A stretch of DNA of 64,000 nt from Nomia melanderi (GCF_051020985.1 NC_135007.1:16829501-16893500), one strand, 5' to 3'; shown: positions 30,927-44,001, counted from the stretch's first letter. The notes: generated by a model not told the origin, from the letters alone. Translations and numbers: made by a program.

Positions 30927-33900
30927 TTAATTCGCGCGAACGAGGAAAGTTTTTCCAGCGGTGTGATTGCTGCTGCTGCTCTCCGTGTCCACGTCCATTT
31001 GCGAGATCGTCGCTTTTATGATCGTCACCGGCTCGTAGTTCTGCAACGAGAAGTTCCCAGATTAAATGAAATATTAATCACGGATCGTTTAAACGAATTC
31101 ATTCGCTGCATTCAACGTTCTCAGTGTCCTGATATTAATTCCATTCGTCGCTCTCGAAGGAAGGTTTATGAACCATCTCCTCAACACTAGAACCACCGTA
31201 CCAGTCAAAATGACTGGTTTCGATTTTTTTAGCAATTATTGATATTTTCGAAGCATTGAATATTCTTACAACGCTTGTACAAGGGGACTCATCGAATTTC
31301 TGGATTATCGAGAAGAATCGAGGCACAAGATTCGCAAGCACGTGCACACGCCGGACAAATATGCTTATGAGCATGACGTGCAGCTGCAATGTGTAACATT
31401 GCGCTCTAGGAAAAAAACCAGAGATTGCGCTTTTACTCGCAACAGTTGCAGAACCTCGTGGAAAAATCTAATGTCGCGCGTGCAACTTTGTTTTGTGCCG
31501 TTACATCGACCGGATGCAATAAGTCAAAACAATCGTGCATAAGACAGAGATAACGGCTTCTAATTTCCTATCAGCGTCTACAGATAATGTCCTGTTTTCA
31601 GAAAAATATCTGCATCCAGCAACTTTCTCTGTCATTTATCAATTATTAACGATAATCCTTCGGAATCAACTGTTACTATCAGGACGTCTGTGTTTTTCTG
31701 TCTAATCTACCCTGTCACCTTTCAATTTTTCAAACTATTCGTAATAATCTTAAAAAATAATCTGCTTTTATCAGGATATCCTGAATTACCTCTTGAAGCT
31801 CGATATCCACTTCCTGCAGGACCTCGTCGAGGACGGATATCAAATGATTGACGTTTTCAATGGAGAACACCATCGGCGGTTTGATTTTCAGGATATTGTC
31901 GTCCGGCCCGTCGCTGCTGATAAGGACCTTCTTCTCCTTCATCCTGGAGACAACGTAATTCGCCTCGGCAGTCGCCGGTATTCTCGCGATCCTGTCGCGA
32001 ACCAGCTCGATACCGACGAACAATCCCACGCCTCGTACGTCCCCGATGATCTCCCATCTTTTCTGGAGCTTCCTCAGCTCGGACATCAGGTAATTCCCTA
32101 CTTTCAGAGCGTTCTCCTGCAGGTTCTCGCGTTCCAGCACGTCCAGCACTGCGTTCGCGATCGCGCAGGACACTGGGTTGCCACCGTACTACGAGAGGAA
32201 AGAAAATTTCGAGTGTTTTACAAGAGGGAACAGAAAAACAGGAAGCGTTGGGATTAATTTCTTTCGTCCCCCTTTAACTGATTCTTGGGAGTTCGATCTA
32301 GACTTCATACTTTAAGAATAAAATTACTATCTTTTTATTCAGTTTATAATTTATATATATATAATTTATATTTATGTCAACGTGTCAAATTCAATTTAAC
32401 TGAACTCGTTCGGGAATCCGAATACAAACTCTTCGAGTTGAAAAATTTGACTTTGAAAATTCGAATTTAAACATTCGTTAAATCAAGCGAAATAATTGTT
32501 GAGCACTCACTGTGTTGAAATAATCGATGCCAGTGTCTTTGAAGCTCCCCGCGATAGCAGGGGTCGTAATGACAGCGGCCACAGGGTGGCCGTTGCCCAT
32601 GGGCTTCCCAACGGTGACAATATCCGGCACAACGTCCTCCCCGTACAACTGGAACGCCCACACATGGCTTCCGACCCTGCCAAACCCGACTTGAACCTCG
32701 TCGGCGATGCACAGGCCACCGTGTTCTCTGACGTGCCTGTTGAATCAGTTTTCATTTAACAAAGACAATGAGCGAACACGTTCGACACAATTGATCGAAA
32801 CGTAATGACCAGCTACATTATATCGTCATGAGCATTGAGGTCTGTTTTTCCATCGCAATTGATTAAAATTTTATTCAATCGAATCCATAGATTGCATTGC
32901 CAATTCTATTTGTAACAGTGCCTATTTCGAATTCACTTGAAAGCTAAATCCTCTTCGAAATACAATCGACATTACCTGTACACGTTCCTGAAATAATTCT
33001 GCGGCGGCAGGATCTGTCCACCGACAGACATCAGGCTCTCCGCGATGTACGCGCAGACGCCACGGCCCTGGGACTTGAGGTTCTGGCAAATGTTTCTCAC
33101 GTCGTTCGCGTACTTGACGCCCAGATCCTCGCCAGGGTAATCGGTTTCACGGTACTTGCCCCGGTAAACGTCTGGGCACGGTGCCTGGAACAATTCAGAC
33201 CGATTTCGTAGTCGAGTAAATTCCACTTGAACCTGGATCTTTAAATCTCGGTTCAATTCTACCGTTCTCTTCACTGTAGCGAATCTTACCACGTGAACCC
33301 AGTCCTTCTTGCCAGGCCCGTTCGGTTTGTTGAACTTGTACGGCGATATATCGATCATCGAGGTCAAATGGCCGTGATATGCACTAAAACCAGAAAGAAC
33401 AACGTTGAACGGAACGATTCATCGAATCGTCGCGCTCGTCCGAAACGACCCCCGTGTCGACTTCCGTGCGACAACGTCGCTAAGAGAACTCTCTTCTCTC
33501 CCCTGAAAATGATCACGCTGCCTTCCTCTTGCCGTCGAGCGCACAGTATCAACATTCAGCAACACACGTATCATTTGCTCAATTGCTTGAAGTTACTCCT
33601 TCGTTTAGCATTCGAAAGGAAAGAAAGCGAAGAGCTTCGGGAAAGAAATATGCGAGACCGTTTCGACAGGCGGAACGCGTGCGATGAAGAGGCTCGCGAC
33701 GGTCGTTCGCGTCATCAACGGAACCTGATTGCGACTCGATGTGCCTGGATGCGGTGATCGTTCGCGGCTCATTTGCGAAGCGGTTGCGTCGTTTTGCAAG
33801 CGATGGATGCAACATGAGGATCGCCATTGCGACGTGTCTAGCGTTCGACCCTCGGAAGACTGCTATTTCTGGCTTTGTAGGTTTTCGTGTAACGATGCTT

Positions 33901-36645
33901 CTAGAGCTATCTTCTTTGGAAAATGTATTACAATTGAATTTCAATTCCTAGTGCTATGTTTTGGAAAAGTATACTGCAATTCTACTTCCATTTCTAGAGC
34001 TATCCTCTTCGGAAAATGTACAATTGTTCAATTCCTAATATTATGTTTTGAGACAGTATACTGCAATTCTACTTCCATTCGCTAGTTTCTCAGCTAGAGC
34101 CATCAAACGAGAAACAAGGCGAAAGCTCTAGAAGCAGTAGACCTATCAAAACCCACCGTCGTCCGAGGGTCGAGCGACGCAATCCCGGTCAGATAATCGA
34201 ATTACAATTCCAATCGGACGAAGCATCCCCTCTCGCACCCGTTCACAACACACTGCTCGTCTCGAAAATTCATCCAAGTCCCGAGCGGAACCGGTCGAGC
34301 CCGGTAACGCCCGCGGAATTCCGTTCCGTCGGCTCTTGTCGTTCGTGTTCACCTAAAACGACAATAGCTTTATGTTGTCTCGCCGATTCCTGTGGCCGAT
34401 CTCCGTCCCGTTGGTCCCGTCAGCGTTCGCCGGCAGCTGCAAACAATCAAACAGAAAACCCGTACGATTAGTCGATGAGTGTCAGGCGGTGTTCGCTCGT
34501 CGGTGCTTCGTTATTCGAATCCCAAACCGGCGGTCTTGCGACCCTCGTCACTCTATGGGACGTCTGCGCAGCGGTAAGGAACGTTTTCACGCGGCATGCA
34601 GTGACGGAGAGATAGAGAAAGCGGGAGAAAGAGCCTAGCCAGTTGAGTTCGGCCCAACCTACGGTCGACGGTGTCTAGATCGCAACGGATTTCACGGAAT
34701 TCTCGGCGCTTCTTGTCCGTTCGGGAACAAGTATTTGCATGATTCTTGGCCAACAAGAAATTCTCAACGATAAATCGATGCGCGAGCCGTTCGCTGGACA
34801 AATCGATCGACTCCACGTTTGGAAGTTCGCGAGAGATCGTCAAATTTCATTTGCGTTCGTTTTATCTACGAGCGTACCGTGGTATTAACACTGGGTTCAC
34901 GGATGTTTATCTCATTGTTTATTCTATCTTTTCTAAGAAGATCGATGTTCGTTCAATCGAATCTTAGAAGTTCTTAGAAACAGAACTATAGTTGCATAGT
35001 TGCATCGATCGACACGCGAAATGAAATTTAACCCTTAACGGAGCAATTATTCTCGTAATATTTACAATACGCGTCGAGTATCGTGCTGGATCGCTTCTGT
35101 GAACCTCTTTCTTGTTATCTGTGTTAGTTTTTGGTAAGTCAGCTTGAAATACTTCCGGTCCGTTAAGGGTTAATACACGTGAAATTGACGTATCCCGTGA
35201 ACCTAGTGTCGTTTTCTTAGTTTCTCTTTCGTGGAGTTGATCGTTTCGTCAAAGAAACGTCTCGTGTGTGTAAATGTATATATACATGAATCTATATATG
35301 TATCGATATTTTCCCCTGGACGATCACTTACTGATCGAGAGTGATGATATCCTTGTTCCCGGTGTGCGTCTGCGCGAGACGGAGGGCGAGATCGTTGGCT
35401 TCGCTCCCCGAGTTCACCAGGAAGCACACGGACAGCGGTTCCGGAAGGAGAGAGGTCAGTCGACGCGCGCAGATCACCAGATCGTCGTGCAGGAAACGGT
35501 TGTTGGTCGAGAGCAGTGCCATTTGCTCTTGGCCGGCGCGCACCACCGTCGGGTGACAGTGGCCGACTGTAAGTCAATCAATTTTAATCGATAGGTTCCT
35601 TCGGAATTCATTGCTTTCTATTCGCGACACCTCGGAACAATGAATTTTCTTAATTAATCCGTTTCTTTCCGTTCGCGATCAGCTTGTCGTTTAATACTTA
35701 ATACTCACCACAATGAATCTTAGTCATCATTAATCGCTAACTGTTTCAGCTTCATCATTCGTTAGAAATCTTTCCTTTACTCTAAAGCTTCAGATCCATT
35801 AGAAATAAGAATATCGTGTTTCCAAGGCAATAAATTATTATGAATATTATCCTGTTACCAGTGAACTGACACTCGATTATCAATAAAACTGAACGTTACA
35901 GATTGCTCCTCGGAGAAATATAATTAACACGACGTTCACGTTGAAATCGATGAACGAAAACAATCCTTTGTTAACACTAGAGCTACGTACCAGTCAAAAT
36001 GACTGGTTTCAATTTTTTTAGCAATTATTGATATCTTCGAAGCATTGAATATTCGAAATGATTTTGAAAATAGTTTCATTTCAGTACTATAACGAATGTC
36101 TGAAGAAACTGAAAATAATCTGTTACAGTTTTTATAGGAATTGCATATTAATTAAATGCTCGGTAGTTCTAGTGTCAATCAGTTGATTCTTCGGAGTTCG
36201 ATCAAGATTTCATACTTTCGGAATAGAATTATTATATCTTTTGATTTATAATACTAAAAATCCTGGACAGTCGTCGACAGCGTTTACGTCAACGTGTTAC
36301 ATAGCATAAGAGATCGGTAGAAACGTTTGTACGCGAGTTAAGGTGCGTCCATACCGTGCGCAACATTGTTGATGCAGTCCAGATAACGATTCCCCCTTTC
36401 GTCGTACATGTACTGGCCCTCGGCTCGCACGATCTTCAGCGGGTTCGATTTGTAGAACAATTTGCATGCCTGCCTGTGAACCGATCGTTCGTCTGTCTTT
36501 GATCCCCTGTTCCTCGACGCTCGTCGCCGCAGCAAATATTGATAATAGCAAATAGGAGAGGCGATTAGGCGGATACTCACCCGATATGCCGCTCCCGAAG
36601 CCTAATCGTCTCCGACTTCGGCATCCGTTCCAATGACTCGGCCAT
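30927..36645 (-). CDS. PLP-dependent phospho-lyase (ethanolamine-phosphate / 5-phosphohydroxylysine type)
   Basis: Eight exons on minus (36645-36581, 36473-36355, 35566-35332, 33383-33290, 33184-32976, 32736-32511, 32188-31790, 31040-30927) join in frame to 486 residues. This class-III aminotransferase-fold family includes vertebrate ETNPPL and PHYKPL (AGXT2L1/2), which eliminate phosphate and ammonia from phosphoethanolamine or phosphohydroxylysine to give an aldehyde. Seen: RERHIGQACKLFY at the N-terminus; NNVAHVGHCHP; NSGSEANDLALRLA; the PLP-pocket IADEVQVGFGRVG (Asp253); the Schiff-base Lys285 in VGKPMGNGHPVA; YGGNPVSC; and IGDVRGVGLFVG. The C-terminal exon (after Glu448) has an SSSS-rich tail. 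Which of the two substrates it uses cannot be told from sequence. Introns hold repeats of families C, D and F and a local tandem repeat at 33901-34081. Confidence 0.93.
31182..31268. repeat. Dispersed repeat, family D, partial copy with perfect palindrome
   Basis: AACACTAGAACCACCGTACC leads into a palindrome at 31200-31218 (ACCAGTCA, AAA, TGACTGGT) and about 50 bp that match 35971-36053 almost base for base. The far end is not clear. It lies in the last intron of the phospho-lyase gene. Confidence 0.8.
32277..32350. repeat. Dispersed repeat, family F, copy 1
   Basis: A block with GGAGTTCGATCTAGACTTC, CATACTTT, AGAATA and TTTATAAT matches 36184-36252. Both copies lie in introns of the same gene. 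Confidence 0.7.
33901..34081. repeat. Imperfect tandem duplication, about 90-bp unit
   Basis: Copy one (33901-33993) and copy two (33994-34081) both start CTAGAGCTATC, pass through TTCGGAAAATGTA-like sequence and GTATACTGCAATTCTAC, and end near TTCCATT. It lies in a phospho-lyase intron. Confidence 0.75.
34885..35211. mobile_element. TTAA-started MITE candidate, family C
   Basis: The left end is TTAACACTGGGTTCACGG and the right end is CCCGTGAACCTAGTGTC, an imperfect terminal inverted repeat shared with 57213-57586 and 60193-60413. It is about 327 bp, has no coding capacity, and lies in a phospho-lyase intron. Confidence 0.7.
35971..36178. mobile_element. TTAA-started MITE candidate, family D, full-length copy
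   Basis: The left end is TTAACACTAGAGCTACG and the right end is CGGTAGTTCTAGTGTCAA, which are inverted copies with a few mismatches. The palindrome ACCAGTCA-AAA-TGACTGGT is at 35989-36007. The left 80 bp match 31182-31268. It lies in a phospho-lyase intron. Confidence 0.72.
36184..36252. repeat. Dispersed repeat, family F, copy 2
   Basis: GGAGTTCGATCAAGATTTC, CATACTTTCGGAATA and GATTTATAAT match 32277-32350. It starts just after the family D element. Confidence 0.7.
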
Positions 36646-38373
36646 GGCGGACGATCACGATCTCTGGAAAACGAAACGATCGTTTTCTACGTTCCTTCAC
36701 GTTCGAACGTTTATCGTGCGCGATAAATCCTAAACACTCCGTACTAGACGATACTAACGATAGCTAGGCCGATCTTCGCGCGAAGTCGAACGTTCACGGA
36801 CGCGATCGGAAACATAGAATTATCATAGACGAATGTTCTTTTTAACGAACGCGTAAAAATCTGCGGTCTGCCGACAACGAAGCTCCGTTGCGAAAGCAAC
36901 GGTTCAGCGTTGCGAAGGAAATATTGAAGAAACGATCAAGTAAACGATGAAGTTACTTGGTAAATGCAGCAGCAGCGTAGAAGTGTGCGAAGATGGAAGT
37001 GACGTTGTATTTTAATATTGTATATTTATATTGTGTACGGTAATTCTCATTGTTTGCGTATTCCCGGTATTAATAAGGCTGATGTTAATCGTTCATTATC
37101 ATGCATCATAGATACGTTAATCTCGATTACCAAAATGATCTAGCGATTAAGATACATGTTTTATGGAATGAACAGAATTCACTGCGTCGATTTTGTGATT
37201 TCCAAAATTTCAGCGTCGACGGATCGATTAGCACCCCTTGCAGCGAACGAGAATTGCCGTGAGTATTCGTTCAAACCTTTCCCCATTGTACAATCGCGTA
37301 TCGCGTCAAGTAGAACGTGTAAGAAAAATATGATCAATCAGAAGCGAATAAACTATGAACGATAATCTTTCGTTGGAGGCCGTTCCCCATGGGATAAGTA
37401 ATTTTCCGACGGCTGATAAGTGCACGTGATTACTACGTGGAAGTAGTAGCCCCATACGCTCTTTCGCCCATAGTCCCCATGCCTCGAGATAAATCGCGTT
37501 CACAGGGAACAAATTAGCGAGATACTATTTCTTAATAATAGAAACTATTCGATAATTATTCGAATCAAAACTCAAAACTAAAAGAATAATGAAATGACAC
37601 CGATACTTTCTGTACTAAAAATGTAGACAATTTATTCGATTTTATTCAATAGAAATTCTTCACGGAAAGATCGATCAATAAACAGTTGATTCAGAAGAGC
37701 CAAGTTTCAGTACACTCAGAAACGTAAACAGTAGATGCCGAAATCCGGCGATACTCGCGAGATGCGGTGAACACGTACATCGATAAAACGATATTGTCAA
37801 AACAAGTTTACGTAGGCGATAACGCGTATTAATTATAGCTCAGTTGCAGTTCGCTCTTTCGACAGTGTGCACCTAGGTATACGGTCGCGTTACGAAATAG
37901 CGAAGTCTCGTTGTGAAACCAGCGCGTGCAAGAATGCACCGTTGCAGAGGGAATATCGAAGAAAAGAACCGAAGATAAACAATCCAGTTCCTTCGGAAAT
38001 GTAGAAACGAATGTTAGAGAAAGAAGCTTATCGAAGTAACCATATCGTCGTTTCCAATACAATAATCCAAACGAACTGCCTAACAGCTTAAGAGGAACAA
38101 TACGAACCGCTGTGGTGTACGCAACGTACATTATCAATTATTTAATTATACGGTTACACGGTACACGCGGAAAGTGGAGTGCAGAGCGAGCTCTAAGAAA
38201 GCTTCGAGAGGAAGCGCGACGGAGAGCGATCTCGTAATCGCGAAACGCCCACGCGACGCGCCGGAAGCGAGAAGCAGAGTCAGCGGGATCGTACCTGAAC
38301 TCGTGGTAATCGTAAGTCACGGTTCCTCGACTTCTGAATGCAGCCGTCAGCTGAGTGCCGCGACCTACTCCGG

Positions 38374-38388
38374 TGACGTCATATATAG
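38374..38388. promoter_or_regulatory. CRE palindrome abutting a TATA-like run
   Basis: TGACGTCA (38374-38381) is followed at once by TATATAG (38382-38388) in a locally G+C-richer area. CREB/ATF sites near TATA boxes are a known core-promoter layout, but I see no recognised transcript starting here. Confidence 0.35.
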
Positions 38389-38741
38389 AGCTTGCCGATT
38401 GCCGGGAAGAAAGCGGGGGATACTGCGCGCGCACTGTCCTCTTCGCCCTAAAGCGATATTAGAACGCGTTTTGCGATCCCCTCCACCGTCGTTCCCCGAG
38501 TTCGGACACTATCAAACGAGTTCGTAATCTCGGCCGCGGCGAACGGGCTGGCAGGAACCACGGCTCGATCGTTCCTCTCGTCGATCGTTTACCTGCTCCG
38601 CCTGTCGAGCGGTTCCTCGACGGTTTCCACGAGACCCCTGATGCTCGATGCACCCCGTAGAAGTTGTCTAACCGAGAGAAAGTTGAATATTGGAGCTTCA
38701 TTGGATTTAGATCGAATAGACCTTGAATTAAACTTGTACAC

Positions 38742-38863
38742 TTAACACTGGAACTACCGAATAGACTGATATTTCTTAATTCTTTTATGGAGACTGGAGG
38801 AGTTCGTTTATTAAGATTCATATCAACTTGTGCTTTTGATCCATGTGGTGGATCTAGGGTTAA
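38742..38863. repeat. Possible family D repeat
   Basis: It starts TTAACACTGGAACTACCGAA, which matches family D ends, and may end at GATCTAGGGTTAA. The interior is not clearly shared, so the right boundary is uncertain. Confidence 0.4.
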
Positions 38864-41800
38864 TTAAAGTTGAGATAAAGTTATATACTTTGTTGTTGGT
38901 ATCGTCGGTCTGTTTCAGGAAGGAGCCGCGCTGTCTACGAGTGGGTGGGATGGCACTTAAAGTGTTGAATCCATCAACAAGTAGCCTATTACGCGTTCTA
39001 GCCGGTGGATGGTCGATTGTGTCTGGCACAGTGAGATGAAAGGAGCTGGGTCATTTCCGACTGACGATAAGGTTTATCGTCTACGCGTTCGACACTAATA
39101 GTCTACATTTTGCGATGCGTATTTTAATAGGTAGAAATGTAACTGACAATCGTTAGTGTCCTATTGTCTATGTATTTTTTGTAATATATGGTTTGGACTC
39201 TTTGTATGACTACGCTGTTTCTCCATCGCGGCGCAGGAGCGTAAAAATGGCGACCGGCGGACCATCCAACATGGCCGCCGCCGCAGCCACCTCCGAAATT
39301 CGCTGACGCCTGTAAAACTTATTATATTCTGGAAATAATTATTAATCGCATCGTTTTGCAGTACAAATGGAAGCAAAACAGATCAGGAATTGTGTTTTTA
39401 AATATATTATATCCCTGTGATTGCGATTCAAGATGTCACGAATGCAAAATGAGAACTTGATAGGCAAATTGATCGCTTCCGTAATGTTATCGTGTGTTTC
39501 CGTGAGATTAAAAGCTTCCGCTGCAAATATGCAACGACACCTCGCACTGCAAACGCAAGAATAGATCGATTAGTACGTGTACAAATCTTTAAAACATTCA
39601 CTGCTGCACTAATTAACGCTGAAAAAAGAAGCAGAAGGACAAGTTGGAGGATTCGAATAAAATTCCGCTAATATATTTCGACGCGTTTTCCAAAATTCCA
39701 ATGTAATGGTCGGAGAGAAGAGGAAATTCACTAGGAAACATAAACAGTTCAGCGAGCTGAAAGTCAGAAATAGATCGATCCGAATGACCGTGAAGAGTAG
39801 AAGCGCAGTGCAATTGCGTCGAGCGTAGGAGTGAAACTATTATAGCGCCTGTTTTGAATACTATACGATCGCAAACGCAATTAACAATGCGAATATTGCG
39901 CTAATGAACAGAGCACGTAGCACAACACGTCTTTCGATCGAAAACAATATTTTTCTCATGCGCTTCCTGCAGCATTGCCATCACCGTGTCGCAATGCTAC
40001 TTAACGCACTTAACGATTTCATCTTCGATCATCTTCGTCCAACAATCGGAATTCTTAATAATTACATTCTACAGAGGCTATGCTCTCCAAGTTTCTGCAA
40101 TGTTAAGCATAACAAGCACAGCCGCACCGAAAAGATTTACTGCTCTATTTGCTTCTGATAATGAAAAAGCTACAAAAAATTTAGACGTCGCGGTTCCGCG
40201 CGATACGATCTCGAATCCGATTAGCTTCGATTGACAAACAGCTCCGCAATCTCGAGCAAATTATTACATAGTTATTGGAACTTTACTAATGCCCGATCTC
40301 ATTTTTAGAAAATCCGCGCGATAACGATAACGCCTGACCTAAAATCGTCTCGGAGCCTCGAAAATCGGCGACAACCGGCTCGGTAATTAGATCAGCGGTG
40401 CAAATCTCTCGATATATTCATCGCGATGAGAGATCGAAGCGCAATTCGCGTTTAAATTCGCGATCGGACGTCTTTTCGATTCGATCGATGACTGTTCGAT
40501 TAATTCGTCTAACAGTTGGAGGAGGAACGATGACGTCAATCGAAGCTTTCGGCCGTTCACACTCCGAGATTCCCGTTTCGTAGAGAATTATCTGGATTAA
40601 GGAGTTTGCTCACCCCGATACGCGAGCGTGAGCGGAACGTGACCAAGACGGCGGCGGCCGATTACGTTCCCCCAGCGATAAACCCGGCCTACCGTACGCG
40701 TGCACATGCGTTTTTCAGCTCGCCGGTATCATTCACAAATACCGGCCGCGAGCGTGATTGATCCCGCGTCGTCGCGCGAGCCCCTGCCGTTCGATTCGGG
40801 CTCGTTCGCGGCGCTCTTCCGCCCGAAACGTTGTCCTTCCGACGAAAACAGATAAAGATCCGACACACTCAATCTCGAACATAAACAACGCTCTTTCGAA
40901 AAAACATCTTGAAAGCTTTTTCAGCCGGTTATCTGTGGAATCCCGTTTAAAAAATTCGAACCCGTGCACACCTGTCAAACAAAACAGAAGCCACGGAGAA
41001 AGAAAGATCGTTAGTAAAACAGTTTCAACGAGCCGACCGTTGGCACACACGAGATCGTTCCCATAGATAAAGCCGTCCCCTTATCGAAATTCAAATTTAA
41101 CGAGTCGAAAATTAAGGCGGTGCTTGTTTTTCCGTCGATTTCAAGGTTCGTCCTCGTCACGGAAGAGTAGGAACTGCAAACCTTGTCCCGTTGTTCGAAG
41201 GATCTCCAGCAATACGGCTGTCTACCGCGAACGGCGGAAGAGGAGCATCGGAAACGCGAGTACGGTCACGTTTCGTCGATGATTTACGAACGATCCGGCG
41301 GGCAAAACACGTTCGCGGACGGCTGGTGGTCGCGCTGTCGCCGTGAGAGTCACTGAAACTCGCACGTCTATTGATAGTTTCATGCAAAGGAGGGCGGCCT
41401 CGTGTATAATAATCGCCTGACATTGGCATCGTGACTGACGAACGAGCGCAGAGTGACTTGGGCGGCCGTTTTTCTCGACTCGATGCCCGGCTACGCGATC
41501 CGGCGTCCCGGTCGTCGTCGATTTCCGAACTCCACGGCATCTGCAATTACCCAGAATTCATCGAAACCGTTTAATTCCGATTCTTACAAGTTGGACAGCA
41601 CAAGGCACGAATATTTTCATAAGTATTCGCCTGATTCCGATCACCGGCGATCGATCGGAGAACGGCGATCTCGAGTAGAGAAACCGGCGCAATCTCAATG
41701 GCCAAACAGGCTCTTTTCTAACGGACGTTTCTCGTGGAAAGTTTCACGACCTCTTTCCTGGTTATCGTAGCCATTGATAAATTATCGCCGCGAATTCACG

Positions 41801-43732
41801 TGGATAATACCAGTGAATGATCGCGCGCGCGTGCCGGCGCGGCTCGTCCGCGAGCCAGCCGGCAAAATGGCGGGTGATCCCGACGAGGATGCACGTGCTG
41901 CGTATTTACACCATGCATACGAATCTGATTAGCGCGTCACGGTTGAGTTACAGGCAGCTCTATTTTGCACTCGAGGGCACTCGGTGATTTTCCATCGCCA
42001 TTATTATCTGTTGCTTTTCGTTCGACCGGCTTATCGCCGCGTAGCGTCGCTCGACGTGCCCCTAGTTGAAATTCGCCTATCCCTATGGTAACCGATGCTC
42101 GGATCATAGATTCTACTAATTGCTTCGCTTCGATTCAGTTTTCGTCGGCGAACGTTCGAAGAGATTTCTTTTCCTCGCCGAGAACGGGGAACTGTAGGGA
42201 CGTCATTGATATTTCTTAAGATCGAGTGTAATTATTCCATCAGATAGATTATCGTTCGAATCGGTTGACGCCAGTCCCGCTCAACAAACAAGAATCCCGA
42301 CGGTCCAACGGTGAACGTTGAACCCTCGAGCCGACGCGATGGAATTTCGACTTTCCGAGAGTAAACTCCGAGGATCTCTAATCGAGAAGGCGGCTCGTCG
42401 GAAAACATGGTCAGCGACACGTGCCGCACGTGGACGATAGTGATACACACGTGATAGTCGCTATCGCGACGCCGGTAATCTATTGTTGATACGCTTGCAC
42501 GAACCTCTCGCTACTGTGTATGGGAGCACATGCATCCCACATTCGTGTGCCGACAAAAATCCCGACAAGCCTCAGCTGCCGCTGGATAAGGCATCCAGGT
42601 CATCGCGAAACTGCTCGCCGCTGATGGAGGATTCCACGCACCTAGAAACAATAGAAAAACGATGAAAAAGATTCTTATCGTTCCCCCAATATATCTCCTT
42701 ATTAGAAGAATCTACTGCAGCATTATGTATTTCACAATTAGCTGATTACAAAAATAACTGGAATCCTTTAATCGGAAAAAAAATCAACCATCGGATATTT
42801 CCAGTCGAGTGAGCAACGACTCGATACCGCGTCTGATCGTGTCTACGCCAGGAATCTCGGATTCATGTTTATTAATCAAGGTATTTACACGATTTCGAGG
42901 TTCTATGTAAAACTCGAAGAAACTTAATCGCTTCGTAAAGACCATCCAAGGATAAGCGCGATTAATCTGAGCGTCAAGAATATTACTGCTCGGCACGGGT
43001 GAATGTGTTCGGTGAAAAACAGCGGGAATGATAAAATTGTACGATCAAAATAAGATAACGGAGGTTAATGGGTTACGTAATACGTCCACCAGAAGATAAA
43101 ACGCGATCCGTCCTCCAGTGACACGGAACGTTGATCCACTTCTATCTTCCTCGTTCTCTTCTCCCGTTTGTCCTTTGAAGCACCACGATCTCCCTTAATT
43201 GAATTACTCCGACGGCTGTAGCCTTAATTATCTATTGATATCTGCGTCTGGCGCCTCGCGCGTATCTGTCGCACCGTTCCCGGTCGTGTCTCGGGGCAGT
43301 ATGCAAATTGCAAATTGTTTTCCGCGGCTCCATTGGCTAAACGGCCTGCCCGCGCCCGATTATTCCTTCCACTTGCGTAAGAGGTCACGCCAGCCTTGCC
43401 GATTATCATTCCCGCGGACATCGGTGCTGCGAGCGGCTCGGTTGGATTTAATCGCGCGAACCGCGCGGTGCATTCTGAATCGCCGCTCGACGATCGCGGC
43501 GAACCGTCAGTCCTGATTTAACACCGGAAATAACAATGGAGAATACAAAGTGGCAGGTTCCAGTGGAAAACTGGATCTCCGCTTGGCGTTGTCCTCTACT
43601 TCGTGCAATCTTCTGTGGAGACATTAATTGCAACATATTTACAGCTGAAAAATTCAGCGATGTTTCAACGAGATCACCGTGGGAAGAGTAACGTAACAAT
43701 GAATATTTAAAAAAAAAATATAGACAACGATT

Positions 43733-43814
43733 CGCAGTCGGTAGGACTCGAACCTACGCTCCCAGAGGGAATCTGATTTCTAGTCAGACGCCTTAACCAC
43801 TCGGCCACGACTGC
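43733..43814 (-). tRNA. tRNA-Ser (anticodon AGA)
   Basis: Read on minus it is an 82-nt cloverleaf with a 7-bp acceptor stem (GCAGTCG with CGACTGC) and G as discriminator base, as in serine tRNAs. It has the A box TGGCCGAGTGG, an anticodon loop CTAGAAA with AGA at 43781-43779, a long variable arm around CCCTCTGGGAG that is diagnostic of class II tRNAs, and the B box GGTTCGAGTCC (43754-43744). No intron and no encoded CCA, as expected in a eukaryote. The pol III promoter is intact, so it is probably functional. It decodes UCU and, by inosine, UCC/UCA. Confidence 0.97.
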
Positions 43815-44001
43815 TACGGCGGTTAGCATCGTCAAATTGGAATTTCTCTATGTATTATGATACACTGATAAAAGAGAGGTTACAATTCGAGATTTTTCTA
43901 ATGGTTAATTAATATTATTTCGTATAGCTCGTTGGAATATGAGACTTTCTATTTGAAAAAGAAAAGTGAGGATACTCCATACTTGATCGTATCTTGGTAG
44001 A

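Larger units (their letters stand above)
36646..43732. other. Gene-poor spacer, left part
   Basis: About 7 kb between the phospho-lyase start and the tRNA. I scanned both strands for conserved domains, splice-joined exons and RNA motifs and recognised none. It should contain the phospho-lyase promoter and any non-coding first exon. Notable points: a CRE palindrome touching a TATA-like run at 38374-38388, a possible family D repeat at about 38742-38863, and ATGGCG/ATGGCC-rich sequence near 39243-39285. The open frames of up to about 130 codons are mirrored on the opposite strand and look random. Confidence 0.5.

Noticed and set aside
38459..38821. 120-codon minus-strand frame near the CRE/TATA site
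   Set aside because: No homology, no splice context, and it overlaps the possible family D repeat.
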